Assembly (NCBI GenBank): GCA_044432725.1
Contig: JAWXUL010000035.1
Span: 1 to 20,538 of the forward strand
Direction of reading: 5' to 3'
Source of the DNA: JAWXUK01 sp044432725
GTDB lineage: Bacteria; Bacillota; Clostridia; Oscillospirales; Oscillospiraceae
DNA length: 20,538 nt
Of this stretch, positions 6,894 through 14,830 are shown piece after piece. The position numbers and the translations under genes are program-made. The first letter of the stretch is position 1. Each line of letters begins with the position of its first letter. The notes beneath the pieces are model-generated. The model was given only the letters and a program-made list of their open reading frames with translations. It searched no databases and was not told the DNA's origin.

Positions 6894-8068
6894 ATGCTGT
6901 ACTTAGGAATTGATATCGGAAAAAACACTCATGTTGCCTCACTGATGAACCCAGACTCCAAACTGATTTTCAAAGCTTTTTCTTTCAAAAATACCACGGA
7001 AGGAGGAGAACTTTTACTTGAAAAATTACAAGATTTCCCCATAGAAGAAGTTGAAATTGGCATGGAGGCAACAGGGCATTATTGGCTTTCTCTGTATTGC
7101 TTTCTTGCCGAAAAAAGTTATAAAATCCACGTCATCAATCCCATCCAAACTGACGGTTGGAGAAAGGGTATCGAGATTCGGAAACGGAAAACTGACACCA
7201 TTGACTCTGTCTTAATTGCCGATTTAATTCGTTATGGAAACTTTCTGGAAACCAGTTTGCTAGATGAAGATTTTATGAGTTTGCGTAACTTAAGTCGTTT
7301 CGTGGCTACCAAGTTTCCTTTGTTGGCGACCTAAAACGCAAGGTGATTTGTGTGCTGGATCAAATCTTTCCTGAATACGTTTCTGCTGTGAAAGGTCTTT
7401 GGTCAGACACATCTATCAGCTTTTTAGAACATTTTCAGACAGCGGAAGATTTTGAGAACATCACCGCCGAACAACTGGAAGAGTGCCTAAAGTCCATTCG
7501 TCAGAAGAAACCTGCACGAGAAAAGATGAGTAAAATATCTAAAGCTGCGACCACTTCTTTTGGTGTTAAGTTTTGCCAAGATAGTTTTTCGCTCCAGTTA
7601 AAATTCCTTGTGGAGCAAATTAAATTCATTGAAAATCAGATTGCAGAGTTAGAAAGTGAAATGGAGAAACTTATGAAAAAAATCCAATCTCCTATCTCCA
7701 CTGTCCCTGGCGTGGGTCCAGTCACAGGAGCAACAATTTTAGGCGAAATTGGTGATATTTCTCGCTTTTCCAATCCTGCGAAACTTGCTGCCTACGCTGG
7801 TATTGACGTGACGGTCAGCCAGTCTGGAGAGTCCACAAGTACGGGGCATAAAATCAGCAAGCGTGGTTCACCTTATCTAAGAAAAGCACTGTTTCAAGCT
7901 GCTCTAGTTGCTGCATTTCATGACCCTACTTTCTCTGCTTTCTACCAGAAAAAACGTGCTGAGGGCAAACACCACATGACCGCCATCGGAGCTGTTGCTC
8001 GTAAATTAGTGAATGTGATTCATGCAATTTTGAAGAACAATATTCCTTATGAAGTGCAACGTTCCTAA
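6894..8068 (+). pseudogene. IS110-family transposase with a -1 frameshift
   Basis: The first frame (6894-7334) holds the N-terminal DEDD RuvC-like domain, with LGIDIGK, GMEATGHYW and KTDTIDS carrying the acidic residues. The second (from about 7300, open to 8068) holds the helical linker and the Transposase_20 domain, with VPGVGPVTGATILGEIG and GHKISKRGSPYLRKAL, including the Ser region. At 7298-7300 the sequence reads CGTTTCGTGGC. One extra T restores ...LSRFRGYQVSFVGDLKRK... and a protein of 391 residues, normal for the family. Without it, translation stops at 7334 after FVATKFPLLAT. Every other segment is intact, so the copy either died recently or contains an assembly error. Confidence 0.9.
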
Positions 8069-8088
8069 CATAAACATTCCATATTTTC

Positions 8089-8112
8089 CCTAGTTGAGGT
8101 GACTTTACTAGG
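8089..8112 (+). terminator. Possible transposase terminator
   Basis: CCTAGT (8089-8094) and ACTAGG (8107-8112) form a 6-bp stem followed by CTTTCTTG, 20 bases after the transposase stop. The stem is short. Confidence 0.45.
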
Positions 8113-8280
8113 CTTTCTTGTCATGCATTTTTATCCACTCCCTTTTGTATGAAAATTTTTCGTTTTTTTTGAATTTCCCATTGACTTTTGATAGTTGGTC
8201 TTTCTTCTTTTTTCAGTTATATTTTTTGCCAGCTTAGAATAGACGGATATTTTTGGAGTTTGTTCCAGTGGATGGGAATT

Positions 8281-9111
8281 TCAAGCAAGATCAATAAATA
8301 CTAGTTCAGGTCGATTAAAAATACGAGGAATCGCTGTATTTTCTCGTGATAAACCTCTACTCACAATCAGATTCATGTCCACAAACCCATAAAATCCTCC
8401 TGCATATTGGGGGAAAATGCCTTGATTGGGTGCATACAGTCCATTTAACAAAAATGGTATTCTCCACTGCCCACCATGGGCATGACCAGCCAAAGCCAAG
8501 TCATAAGAATAATTCAAGTAAGTATCTACCAACTCAGGACGATGAGTCAACAAAATTGAGTAATATTCAGTGTCAATTTGTTCTTCCAACTGGTCTAATT
8601 GGGTGAATGTGGAGTCTTGGTTTTCTACATATCTTTCGCCATCAGGGTCAGAAACACCGCACAAATTCACCAATTCTCCCCTGATTTCCAGTAATTGATG
8701 TTCTCCATCTATGATTTGCACCCCATAAGACTGAATAATCTCTAAAATTTCACTTGCTTGATGACTCCAATACTCGTGGTTTCCTGTGACATAATAGCTT
8801 GTATAATGGGTAATTTCCCCTAAGAAAATTTCTGAGTTCTCCCAAGGATGAACATCATCAAAAATATCACCGCCTAATAAAATAATATCAGGTTCCATTT
8901 TGTCGATTTCACCAATCAATTTTTCTTGATTTTCCCCATAGGTACAGCCGTGTAAATCCGTCACCAAGCAAATACGGATGGGTGTATTTATTTTGTCACT
9001 TTCCAAAGTATACACCACAGTTTTTAGCCGAACATCAAAGGCTAATATCAATAATAGTAGAAAACAACACAGAATATATTTGTATTTTTTGAAAAATATC
9101 TTACATTTCAT
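8281..9111 (-). CDS. Membrane-anchored metallophosphoesterase (YaeI-like)
   Basis: This 276-residue protein carries the full calcineurin-like metal-binding set: DLHG (52-55), GDIFDD (81-86), GNHEYW (110-115), THRPE (189-193) and GHAHGG (209-214). One hydrophobic segment near the N-terminus (about residues 12-28) suggests it is tethered to the membrane with the catalytic domain outside or at the membrane face. Proteins of this shape include YaeI/YkuE-like phosphodiesterases, some acting on UDP-diacylglucosamine or on cell-wall lipids; the substrate here is unknown. The start is MKCKIFFKK, because GAGGTG precedes this ATG by about five bases. The frame extends four codons upstream without support. 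It has its own strong promoter and stands alone. Confidence 0.9.
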   Translation of the reverse strand: MKCKIFFKKYKYILCCFLLLLILAFDVRLKTVVYTLESDKINTPIRICLVTDLHGCTYGENQEKLIGEIDKMEPDIILLGGDIFDDVHPWENSEIFLGEITHYTSYYVTGNHEYWSHQASEILEIIQSYGVQIIDGEHQLLEIRGELVNLCGVSDPDGERYVENQDSTFTQLDQLEEQIDTEYYSILLTHRPELVDTYLNYSYDLALAGHAHGGQWRIPFLLNGLYAPNQGIFPQYAGGFYGFVDMNLIVSRGLSRENTAIPRIFNRPELVFIDLA

Positions 9112-9149
9112 GGCACACCTCATAGAATAAAGTTCATTTCTGACATTTT

Positions 9150-9178
9150 ATAATAACATTGTTTTGCTGTAATGTCAA
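9150..9178 (-). promoter_or_regulatory. Strong promoter with flanking dyad
   Basis: Minus-strand TTGACA (9173-9178), 17 bp and TATTAT (9150-9155) preceded by TGT (extended -10) drive the metallophosphoesterase. The arms TGACATT and AATGTCA overlap the -35 and lie just past the -10, so they bracket the promoter and could be an operator. Confidence 0.8.
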
Positions 9179-9209
9179 GTTGCCCTACATATCAGTATTT
9201 ATGTTTCAA

Positions 9210-9241
9210 AACTCCCCCCACCGTTTCCAGTGGAGGGAGTT
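9210..9241 (-). terminator. Terminator of the second BlaI/M56 unit
   Basis: AACTCCCCCCAC (9210-9221) pairs with GTGGAGGGAGTT (9230-9241) with one mismatch. On the minus strand it is followed by TTTTG, 23 bases after the stop at 9264. Confidence 0.8.
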
Positions 9242-9263
9242 CTTTGGAAAGATATGATTAAAT

Positions 9264-11459
9264 TTAGCCTTGATACAGGGCAAAACCCAGTGCAAATCCT
9301 GTGACATTTCCTGTTCTGCCCACAGTTCCAAGGACATCTTCCAGACCTACCTCGTCACCCACAGAAACAAACAATTCTTTACAGTGGCGATATTGGGTTT
9401 TGCTCCCATCTTCGTGGAGAATAACCACTTGATTCCCAGCATTTATCTCAAATCCAGATTCAATCACTGTACCTTTCCCATAGGGGTAAATGTTTGTGCC
9501 TTCCTCGGTTGCGAAATAAGTTATGCCATTAGAGGAATCGGAAATATAGTAATCAGCATCACGGAGAGAGTTTATCTGACTATAAAATTGGGTTTCAGCA
9601 CTTTCAATATAGTAAAAATCACGTTTCACCTCTTCCCTAGCAGTGCTATCGTCTTCCACATCAACTGGTACAATTTCAATGCCCTGACTGCCTTCTTCCA
9701 GCATTTGAATCTCCCCAGCATCCACTTTTTCCAGAATATCTGCCCACTGCTCTGGGGTGAATTTTTTCTCATCCTCTGGAGAAACAGCAATGATTTTTAA
9801 GTCAAAAGATTGAATATTTTCGCTTTCAGCTAGAATTCCCCCATAATCTTCACCATTATCAGTGCCTTCCACGAGGAAAGCACTGGTTTCCACAATGCTA
9901 GGAATGATGTCTAATGCTTGCCCTGACAATTTCATATCGTCCAAAATACGAGAACTTCCACCCATAATATGGTCTTTCACTTCCCAAGTAGTTCCCAAAT
10001 CGTGAGAAACAATCATGTCCCCCTCACTGTTGTAACAAGAAATTGTGATTTCATATTCCCCTGTGGTTTCGTTCAAGTCACCGTGACAATGAAGGCTTCC
10101 AGTGCAGTTATTTTCTACATAATACTGAAAAAGTTCCAGCTTTTCACCAACAGTTAAGGAAGGAAGTGGCAATTCATTGGGAGCAGATGTCATAAAGGGT
10201 GGGATATTGTGCTTTTTCAAAAGTGCTTCCAATTCCCGATGCTCATCTGTGATTTCAACATATTCTATGGTGCCAGCTTCCACACGTTGCATAATTTCTG
10301 CCCATTCTTCTTCCGTGAAGTTTTTTTCATCCTCACTGTTCACACTCACCAAGGTATTGATGGGCGATCCAGTTTTTGCAGGCATATCCCAAGGGTCATC
10401 GTAAATAATTTTGGGTTCTGAGAGGACATTCGCCATACTAGGTGCCGCAGCACCCAAAAGCATAGCAGACATTAACACACCAGATAACACTTTGGTTCTG
10501 GTTTTCATTTCGCTAAATTTCAACATTTTAATCAACCTCGTTTCTAATTTTTGCTCTGGTGTTCGCAAAGAAACACCAAATAATTTGATTTTTTCTTGTT
10601 TTTTCTCATCAATGGACTCTAATATAGCTAGTCCATAGGATTTTCTTTCTTTGATACTGGATTTTCCCACCACTTTTTCGTCACAGGAGTATTCCAAACG
10701 TAGTTCAAACTGTGCCATAAAGTAGTAGATCAGTGGGTTCCACCAAAAAATCACAGATATTGGAGTGAGCAATGCTTTCCACCACAAATCTCCCCTTTTG
10801 AAGTGGGTCAGCTCGTGGGAGAAGATATATTCCAAGTGTTTTTCTTCCATTTTCTTGTTTGGGAAGAGAATTTTTCCTTGAAACAGTCCCACAAGTAGTG
10901 GTGAATATAGTTTATGACTTGAAAAAAGTTTGATTCTTGCGTTAATCTTTTTCTCCACTTTGCATTGCTCCAACTTTGCGTGTATCTCTGGATTTTCCAA
11001 AGGAATCAGTGGTTTCAGTTCTTTTTGTAATCGAATTCTACAGTAACAATGCCAAATCAGGGAGATGGTAGAGCCAATCACCCACAAAAGCAGAAATATC
11101 TCCGTCCAATTCAGCGGATTTCCTTCTGCTGTCATCGCAAGGTCTGCACCGACTGTGCCTCCTATTTCACCCATTGCAGTAAAATCCTCCACTGGGATAA
11201 ACCAAGTAGCACTCTCTGTTTGGGGAATCATCACCTCAGTTTTCGTTCTTGTTGGTAGTATTCCCACTAGAAAAGGGGCGATTTTTTCGCAAATAGGGGT
11301 GATGGGGATGAAAAATAACAGTGCATTTACACGCAAGGCGAGGTAATGCCAGCTTTGAGAAAAATATTTCTCAGTCAATGGTTTTGTCAATAGCAACAGT
11401 AGAAAAAATCCACTTGCTACCACGGAATTGCTGAGGAAGAATTGAAAAATGTCCGTCAT
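9264..11459 (-). CDS. M56 (BlaR1-like) sensor protease fused to a degenerate M23-like domain
   Basis: This protein is about 731 residues from the ATG at 11459, a start chosen by likeness to the other M56 protein (MTDIFQFFLSNSVVASG). An ATG at 11480 overlaps the BlaI stop but lacks a ribosome binding site. It has membrane helices near residues 10-27, 40-60 and 120-138, HELTH at 215-219, YSCDE at 257-261 and a last helix near 322-340. The outer part contains a duplicated segment of about 32 residues (371-402 and 557-588, both with a DEK.FT.E.WA.I...V.AG.I pattern). It ends with an M23 peptidase-like fold (about 661-731: GNQVVILHEDG, GDEVGLEDVLGTVGRTG). The closing HLH motif is replaced by ALG, so it is unlikely to be catalytic and may bind peptidoglycan. 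Confidence 0.88.
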   Translation of the reverse strand: MTDIFQFFLSNSVVASGFFLLLLLTKPLTEKYFSQSWHYLALRVNALLFFIPITPICEKIAPFLVGILPTRTKTEVMIPQTESATWFIPVEDFTAMGEIGGTVGADLAMTAEGNPLNWTEIFLLLWVIGSTISLIWHCYCRIRLQKELKPLIPLENPEIHAKLEQCKVEKKINARIKLFSSHKLYSPLLVGLFQGKILFPNKKMEEKHLEYIFSHELTHFKRGDLWWKALLTPISVIFWWNPLIYYFMAQFELRLEYSCDEKVVGKSSIKERKSYGLAILESIDEKKQEKIKLFGVSLRTPEQKLETRLIKMLKFSEMKTRTKVLSGVLMSAMLLGAAAPSMANVLSEPKIIYDDPWDMPAKTGSPINTLVSVNSEDEKNFTEEEWAEIMQRVEAGTIEYVEITDEHRELEALLKKHNIPPFMTSAPNELPLPSLTVGEKLELFQYYVENNCTGSLHCHGDLNETTGEYEITISCYNSEGDMIVSHDLGTTWEVKDHIMGGSSRILDDMKLSGQALDIIPSIVETSAFLVEGTDNGEDYGGILAESENIQSFDLKIIAVSPEDEKKFTPEQWADILEKVDAGEIQMLEEGSQGIEIVPVDVEDDSTAREEVKRDFYYIESAETQFYSQINSLRDADYYISDSSNGITYFATEEGTNIYPYGKGTVIESGFEINAGNQVVILHEDGSKTQYRHCKELFVSVGDEVGLEDVLGTVGRTGNVTGFALGFALYQG

Positions 11460-11469
11460 ATCCCACCAT

Positions 11470-11856
11470 TCAACCTTCATCTATGGCATTTAACCACTGT
11501 TTTAAGTCATCAATTTGATTTTTGGAGAGTTCTTCTCCATCATACAATGCCGCCATAAATTTTTTCACAGAACCATCGTACAAGGTATCCAGAATGGTAT
11601 TTGCCTTTTGTTTTTCGTAATCAGACACAGACATCGCAGCGGAATAGAACATCTGTCTGCCCCTATTTTTCGAGATGACGAAGCCTTTTTCGGCTAATTT
11701 CAAGAGAAAAGTGGAAAGAGTGGGACGTTTCCAAGCCTTATCTCGCTCATTGTTGAAGAAATCACTGATCCAAGTGAAAGATACTGGCTCATTTTGCGCC
11801 CATAGCACCTCCATAATTTCTATTTCAGTGGGGGTCAGGTCTTTGAATGCATTCAT
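11470..11856 (-). CDS. BlaI/MecI/CopY-family transcriptional repressor
   Basis: This 128-residue winged-helix repressor starts MNAFKDLTPTEIEIMEVLW, with the family's recognition region RPTLSTFLLKLAEKGFV and the wing sequence KNRGRQMFYSA, then a helical C-terminus ending LDDLKQWLNA-like (actual IDDLKQWLNAIDEG). It is the usual partner of an M56 sensor, whose gene follows directly. AAAGGAG lies a few bases before the ATG. It differs clearly from the other BlaI in the window, so the two pairs are not a recent duplication and probably answer different signals. Confidence 0.92.
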   Translation of the reverse strand: MNAFKDLTPTEIEIMEVLWAQNEPVSFTWISDFFNNERDKAWKRPTLSTFLLKLAEKGFVISKNRGRQMFYSAAMSVSDYEKQKANTILDTLYDGSVKKFMAALYDGEELSKNQIDDLKQWLNAIDEG

Positions 11857-11884
11857 TTTGTTCTCCTTTCAAAACGCAGATTAA

Positions 11885-11929
11885 GAGTTAACTCATTTTT
11901 ATATTACTATAAGAATTTCATAATGTCAA
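11885..11929 (-). promoter_or_regulatory. Promoter and palindromic operator candidate of the second BlaI unit
   Basis: Minus-strand TTGACA (11924-11929), 17 bp and TAATAT (11901-11906). A perfect 10-bp palindrome GAGTTAACTC (11885-11894) lies just downstream of the -10, where a bound BlaI dimer would block transcription. Confidence 0.75.
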
Positions 11930-11959
11930 GGGATTTCAGAAAATAATTGCAAAAAAATT

Positions 11960-12000
11960 TCCTCCCTTCAACTAAGCCACAAGACTTGTTGAGGGGAGGA
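11960..12000 (-). terminator. Strong terminator between VanZ-like gene and BlaI promoter
   Basis: TCCTCCCTTCAAC (11960-11972) pairs with GTTGAGGGGAGGA (11988-12000), one G-U pair, followed on the minus strand by AAATTTTTTT. It isolates the BlaI promoter from the gene at 12113. Confidence 0.85.
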
Positions 12001-12013
12001 CGTTACTTTTAGA

Positions 12014-12041
12014 GTGTTTTGGTGGATTACTGCCAGAACAC
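12014..12041. repeat. 9-bp hairpin
   Basis: GTGTTTTGG (12014-12022) can pair with CCAGAACAC (12033-12041) with one wobble. It lies between the VanZ-like gene and its main terminator. Next to it, GGCATAGGAAAA (near 12081) followed by a weak two-step stem looks like a decayed cassette tail. Confidence 0.45.
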
Positions 12042-12112
12042 ATTGGACTTTTGGTGCTTTAATGAGTATCGTAAACAGAATGGCATAGGAAAACCCATTG
12101 TCAACTTAACAG

Positions 12113-12682
12113 TCAATTACTGCTTTTGCGAGGGTGAATCTGCTCAGTGTTTTGATTATCAGTTGTTGTAGTAACTAAATTAGTTATAAAACTGTTACGA
12201 TTCGTAAGTTTATAAATAAAATAGCCGATAATACCACCAAAAGTATTCGTTATTAAGTCTGTTACGTCAAATGCTCTATGGTGCAACAAGAAAATTGTGG
12301 TTATGAGTTGGAATACCTCAATACTGAGACTTAACATAAAGGTACTAACAAGTACCTTAAGAAAATTTACCTTCAAAAAAATTATTGACATTAAAAAACC
12401 AAAAGGCATAGTCATTATTATATTTAACAATATACCTTTCATTGCTCCATGTCTATTTTTCAACAAATCCTCAAAAGGAACAAAATTACCATAATCAACA
12501 GGGACAGATTCGTGATATAACCATTTGAAATCAGGAGTTAAATCCAAAGGCAAAATAGTGACATAAAGTACACAACATAAGTAAAGATAAAAAACAGATA
12601 TTAGAATTTTTTCTGTGTTGGATTTTTTCTTGAATTTGCACATAACCAGTATATACATCAGTAGCAACACAAGTATTTCCAT
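12113..12682 (-). CDS. VanZ-like family membrane protein
   Basis: This 189-residue protein has about five membrane helices. VanZ-family signatures are LPLDLTP after helix 2, NFVPFEDLL, NIIMTMPFGF, LSIEVFQL and DVTDLITNTFGGIIGYFIY. VanZ of enterococci gives low-level teicoplanin resistance, but most chromosomal VanZ-like proteins have no tested function. AGGGGGT lies a few bases before the ATG. It is a one-gene unit driven by cassette-type promoter copy 2. The last 25 residues (rich in Thr, Asn and Gln) extend beyond the usual VanZ domain. Confidence 0.88.
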   Translation of the reverse strand: MEILVLLLMYILVMCKFKKKSNTEKILISVFYLYLCCVLYVTILPLDLTPDFKWLYHESVPVDYGNFVPFEDLLKNRHGAMKGILLNIIMTMPFGFLMSIIFLKVNFLKVLVSTFMLSLSIEVFQLITTIFLLHHRAFDVTDLITNTFGGIIGYFIYKLTNRNSFITNLVTTTTDNQNTEQIHPRKSSN

Positions 12683-12733
12683 ATTTACCCCCTAAAATTT
12701 GAGTTCACAACTATCTAGTAGCTCATTCAATAC

Positions 12734-12762
12734 ATATTACCACACTCCACCACAAAAAACAA
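12734..12762 (-). promoter_or_regulatory. Cassette-type promoter, copy 2
   Basis: Minus-strand TTGTTT (12757-12762), 17 bp, TGG then TAATAT (12734-12739). The spacer has the shared GTGGTGG...TG core. Confidence 0.8.
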
Positions 12763-13020
12763 GCCTATCCAAGAAAAATTTACACTAATTTCCCCTAGTG
12801 GCTCTGGTGAATGGAGAGGTCTGTTTTTTGCTCTCTGGTTCGCTCTCTGTGGCTTGCTCGTAGTGGGTAGGTACTGGGTTTCCCTCGATTTCGTGACGTC
12901 ATGTGTTTGCGATGGGGTGGCAATTTTGCAACTTTTCAGGGGTGTTTCCCTCGGTGGTCTGGGGTTCGCCCTCTGGGCTGTGGTCGGTGGGTGCGTGGGG
13001 TTTATTCGTACCTTGCATTT
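12763..13020. repeat. Long intergenic element, copy 1
   Basis: This gene-free stretch is richer in G+C than the flanking genes and strongly G/T-rich on the plus strand. It matches the element at 20399-20538 along about 140 bases (shared blocks include GAGAGGTCTGTTTTTT, CTCTGTGGCTTGCTCGT, GGGTTTCCCTCG and TTTCGTGAC) and partly the mosaic at 15395-15565. Its right half (about 12910-13020) has relatives only in the 15395 copy. A minus-strand frame matching the end of the other copies runs to a TAG near 12789, but the pattern of changes does not look like selected coding. Confidence 0.75.
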
Positions 13021-13022
13021 AT

Positions 13023-13083
13023 AGACAGGGAAAGAAAAGCTACCACAAACCTAGATTGGTCTGTAGTAGCTTAGTACCTGTCT
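13023..13083 (-). terminator. Nested hairpin terminator, variant of the AAGCCGT family
   Basis: The outer clamp AGACAGG (13023-13029)/CCTGTCT (13077-13083) encloses AAGCTAC (13037-13043)/GTAGCTT (13066-13072), then ACA/TGT and ACC/GGT closing a 6-base loop. The minus strand has TTTTCTTT after the inner stem. It terminates the SUFU gene. The stem bases differ from AAGCCGT/ACGGCTT on both sides in compensating fashion. Confidence 0.8.
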
Positions 13084-13095
13084 GCAATTCAAGAG

Positions 13096-13725
13096 TTAAA
13101 TCACTGATTTTCTGGCATAATCGGTTACTTCGCCCCCTATTTTTGCTAAGAGTTCATCTTTGGTGGTTTCCTCTTTTTTAAGTGCTAACAGTTCGGATTC
13201 AGTAGCACCAATTAAAAGGGTGAAGTTAGAACGACCATTCACGGAAGTGATAGAATTAACAGTAGTGTCTTTCATCACAATAAAACCAGTAAGCTGTGAT
13301 TTTTGCTCAAAATCTATCCCTTGCTTTTGACCAGTGTAAATAAACTCTTGTTCAGAAAAATCTACAGAATTTGATACACTAACATTGGCTAAGTGCTGAA
13401 GAATATTACAAATACCGTGCATTTCATTATTTTCAGCAGTGTCAGGTTGTGAAGATGATTGACGTTTTAACTTGAAAGTCAATTCTGTTCCTAATCCACT
13501 AACATCTTCATTTTCGCACTCTTTGTCAAAAAGTTCGGTCATTCCATAAGTAACGAAATGCCAAAAACCATCTGCTTCAAAAATGCTGATACCTTGCAGA
13601 ATCCCCTCACGTTCGCCCATAAGTCCTGTTAGTGGCAGATGTCTGTGGTCATCTTGCCCTTGGTAAACACGCATAAATTCATTTTCGATTGCGTCCCACC
13701 CATCAGGTAAATTTGATTTGTCCAA
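13096..13725 (-). CDS. Suppressor-of-fused (SUFU) domain protein
   Basis: This 209-residue protein carries hallmarks of bacterial SUFU-domain proteins: GWDAIENEFMRVYQGQ near the N-terminus, GISIFEADGFWHFVTYGMTELFDKE and GLGTELTFKLKR, with a less conserved C-terminal half. Such proteins are soluble and many are encoded as immunity proteins of polymorphic toxin systems; no toxin gene is adjacent here. The start is TTG at 13725, supported by GAGGAGG eight bases upstream and by domain completeness. It is a one-gene unit between cassette promoter copy 3 and the hairpin at 13023-13083. Confidence 0.88.
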   Translation of the reverse strand: MDKSNLPDGWDAIENEFMRVYQGQDDHRHLPLTGLMGEREGILQGISIFEADGFWHFVTYGMTELFDKECENEDVSGLGTELTFKLKRQSSSQPDTAENNEMHGICNILQHLANVSVSNSVDFSEQEFIYTGQKQGIDFEQKSQLTGFIVMKDTTVNSITSVNGRSNFTLLIGATESELLALKKEETTKDELLAKIGGEVTDYARKSVI

Positions 13726-13774
13726 GCCTAAATCCTCCTCGATTTATAGTTTTATGTCATTAGTGACAAAGTTC

Positions 13775-13803
13775 ATTCTACCACACCTCACCACAAAAAA
13801 CAA
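13775..13803 (-). promoter_or_regulatory. Cassette-type promoter, copy 3
   Basis: Minus-strand TTGTTT (13798-13803), 17 bp, TGG then TAGAAT (13775-13780); it drives the SUFU gene. Confidence 0.8.
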
Positions 13804-13926
13804 GCCATTCCACGGAAAATCTACAAAATATTCCCTACTTCCCCACATCGCCCTTTCACTTAGGCTTGGAGGTTTGTTCCTTAAATAAGAAAAGCCGTCA
13901 CCGACCAAGGAAGTCAATCACGGCTT
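13804..13926. repeat. Short intergenic element, copy 1
   Basis: Body between a cassette promoter and a tail hairpin. The 81 bases at 13846-13926 match 16331-16411 with only two differences. No gene lies within it. Confidence 0.85.
13892..13926 (-). terminator. Hairpin terminator, AAGCCGT family copy 3
   Basis: AAGCCGT (13892-13898)/ACGGCTT (13920-13926), a small internal loop, then GAC/GTC. On the minus strand the stem is followed by TTTTCTTATTT. It terminates the TraX-like gene. Confidence 0.8.
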
Positions 13927-13974
13927 TCGCTTAGTGATGGATTTTTTGAATTCATACGCTAAAGCTACATACAT

Positions 13975-14802
13975 TTAGTAAAATAGTTGAGAAATTCCAT
14001 AAAATACCCATAAATGCACAGGGTAAAACAGGTAAAATAGATATTTCAGATTCAGTTTCCCATGTTGATTATTGTAAAGCAGAATAACAGTGATTGACAG
14101 CAGTTGAGAAACTGTGGGTTGGTCGCCTGTGAATAATGAGTACACTACTAACACAGAAAGCCCTTGTAATAGTCTATTTTCTCTTAAAATATAAAACGCC
14201 ACAATATAACAGACACCCATTGCTCCATAATCGGTCTTCATGAACTCTGCGCATAGTGCGATAATACCTCCACAAGCGATTGTGCTAATATACAAATTAA
14301 ATTTTTTGTTAGAAAGACTGGGGATATCTTGTAATTTCTCTATGATTTGTAGCACAAGTATTCCTAAACTCAGGGTAAAGAATACATTTTGGTACTTCCA
14401 ATGAAAAGGGAAGGTACCAGTCATTTTTGAAACTTCACCAAAAAAAGCCAAATCAAAAGGTAATTCAGAAATAAAAGCAAATAGGAACATCAGTGCAAAA
14501 TATTTTTTTCTGTTTCTTGTATGAGCAAAACCCTCTACTAAAAGAAAAGCAAAGAGAGGAAATGCGACTGCACCTATGGAAGGTAGGGTAAATCGTACCA
14601 AAGTATCAATTTTTTCATAAGACTCATGAGTAATGTCACCAGATTCCAAGAGAGGAAACACAGATTGTCCCAACCAAGCAAATAGAACAATTTTTGAAAA
14701 ATGGTCTATAATCATGGAGATAAGGGCGATTGTTTTTACTGAATTGTTAGAAAATACTGAGATTTTACTTAACTTTGCGTTAATTTCTGTTATTTTGTTC
14801 AT
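13975..14802 (-). CDS. TraX family membrane protein
   Basis: This 275-residue multi-pass protein has TraX features: VKTIALISMIIDHFSKIVLF at the N-terminus, FPLFAFLLVEGF.HTRNRKKY, ISELPFDLAF, YNNQHGK and a C-terminal YLFYPVHLWVFYGIS. TraX of the F plasmid acetylates pilin, and chromosomal members in Firmicutes are probably acyltransferases of unknown substrate. GGAG lies eight bases before the ATG. It follows the gene at 14831 by 28 bases, so the two form the only two-gene unit in the array, ending at the 13892-13926 hairpin. Confidence 0.88.
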   Translation of the reverse strand: MNKITEINAKLSKISVFSNNSVKTIALISMIIDHFSKIVLFAWLGQSVFPLLESGDITHESYEKIDTLVRFTLPSIGAVAFPLFAFLLVEGFAHTRNRKKYFALMFLFAFISELPFDLAFFGEVSKMTGTFPFHWKYQNVFFTLSLGILVLQIIEKLQDIPSLSNKKFNLYISTIACGGIIALCAEFMKTDYGAMGVCYIVAFYILRENRLLQGLSVLVVYSLFTGDQPTVSQLLSITVILLYNNQHGKLNLKYLFYLFYPVHLWVFYGISQLFY

Positions 14803-14830
14803 TTATATTCTCCGATTAAATTCATTCACC

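Noticed and set aside
7290..7340. Programmed frameshift in the transposase
   Set aside because: IS110 transposases are made from one continuous frame, and the site CGTTTCGTG is not a slippery heptamer. A missing T explains it better.
9270..9800. 176-codon open frame on the plus strand
   Set aside because: Antisense to the M56/M23-like gene, whose domains are clear.
12733..13008. Small minus-strand coding genes inside the long element (for example an ATG near 13017 giving 39 codons)
   Set aside because: No ribosome binding site, stops not shared between copies, and changes between copies do not favour silent positions.
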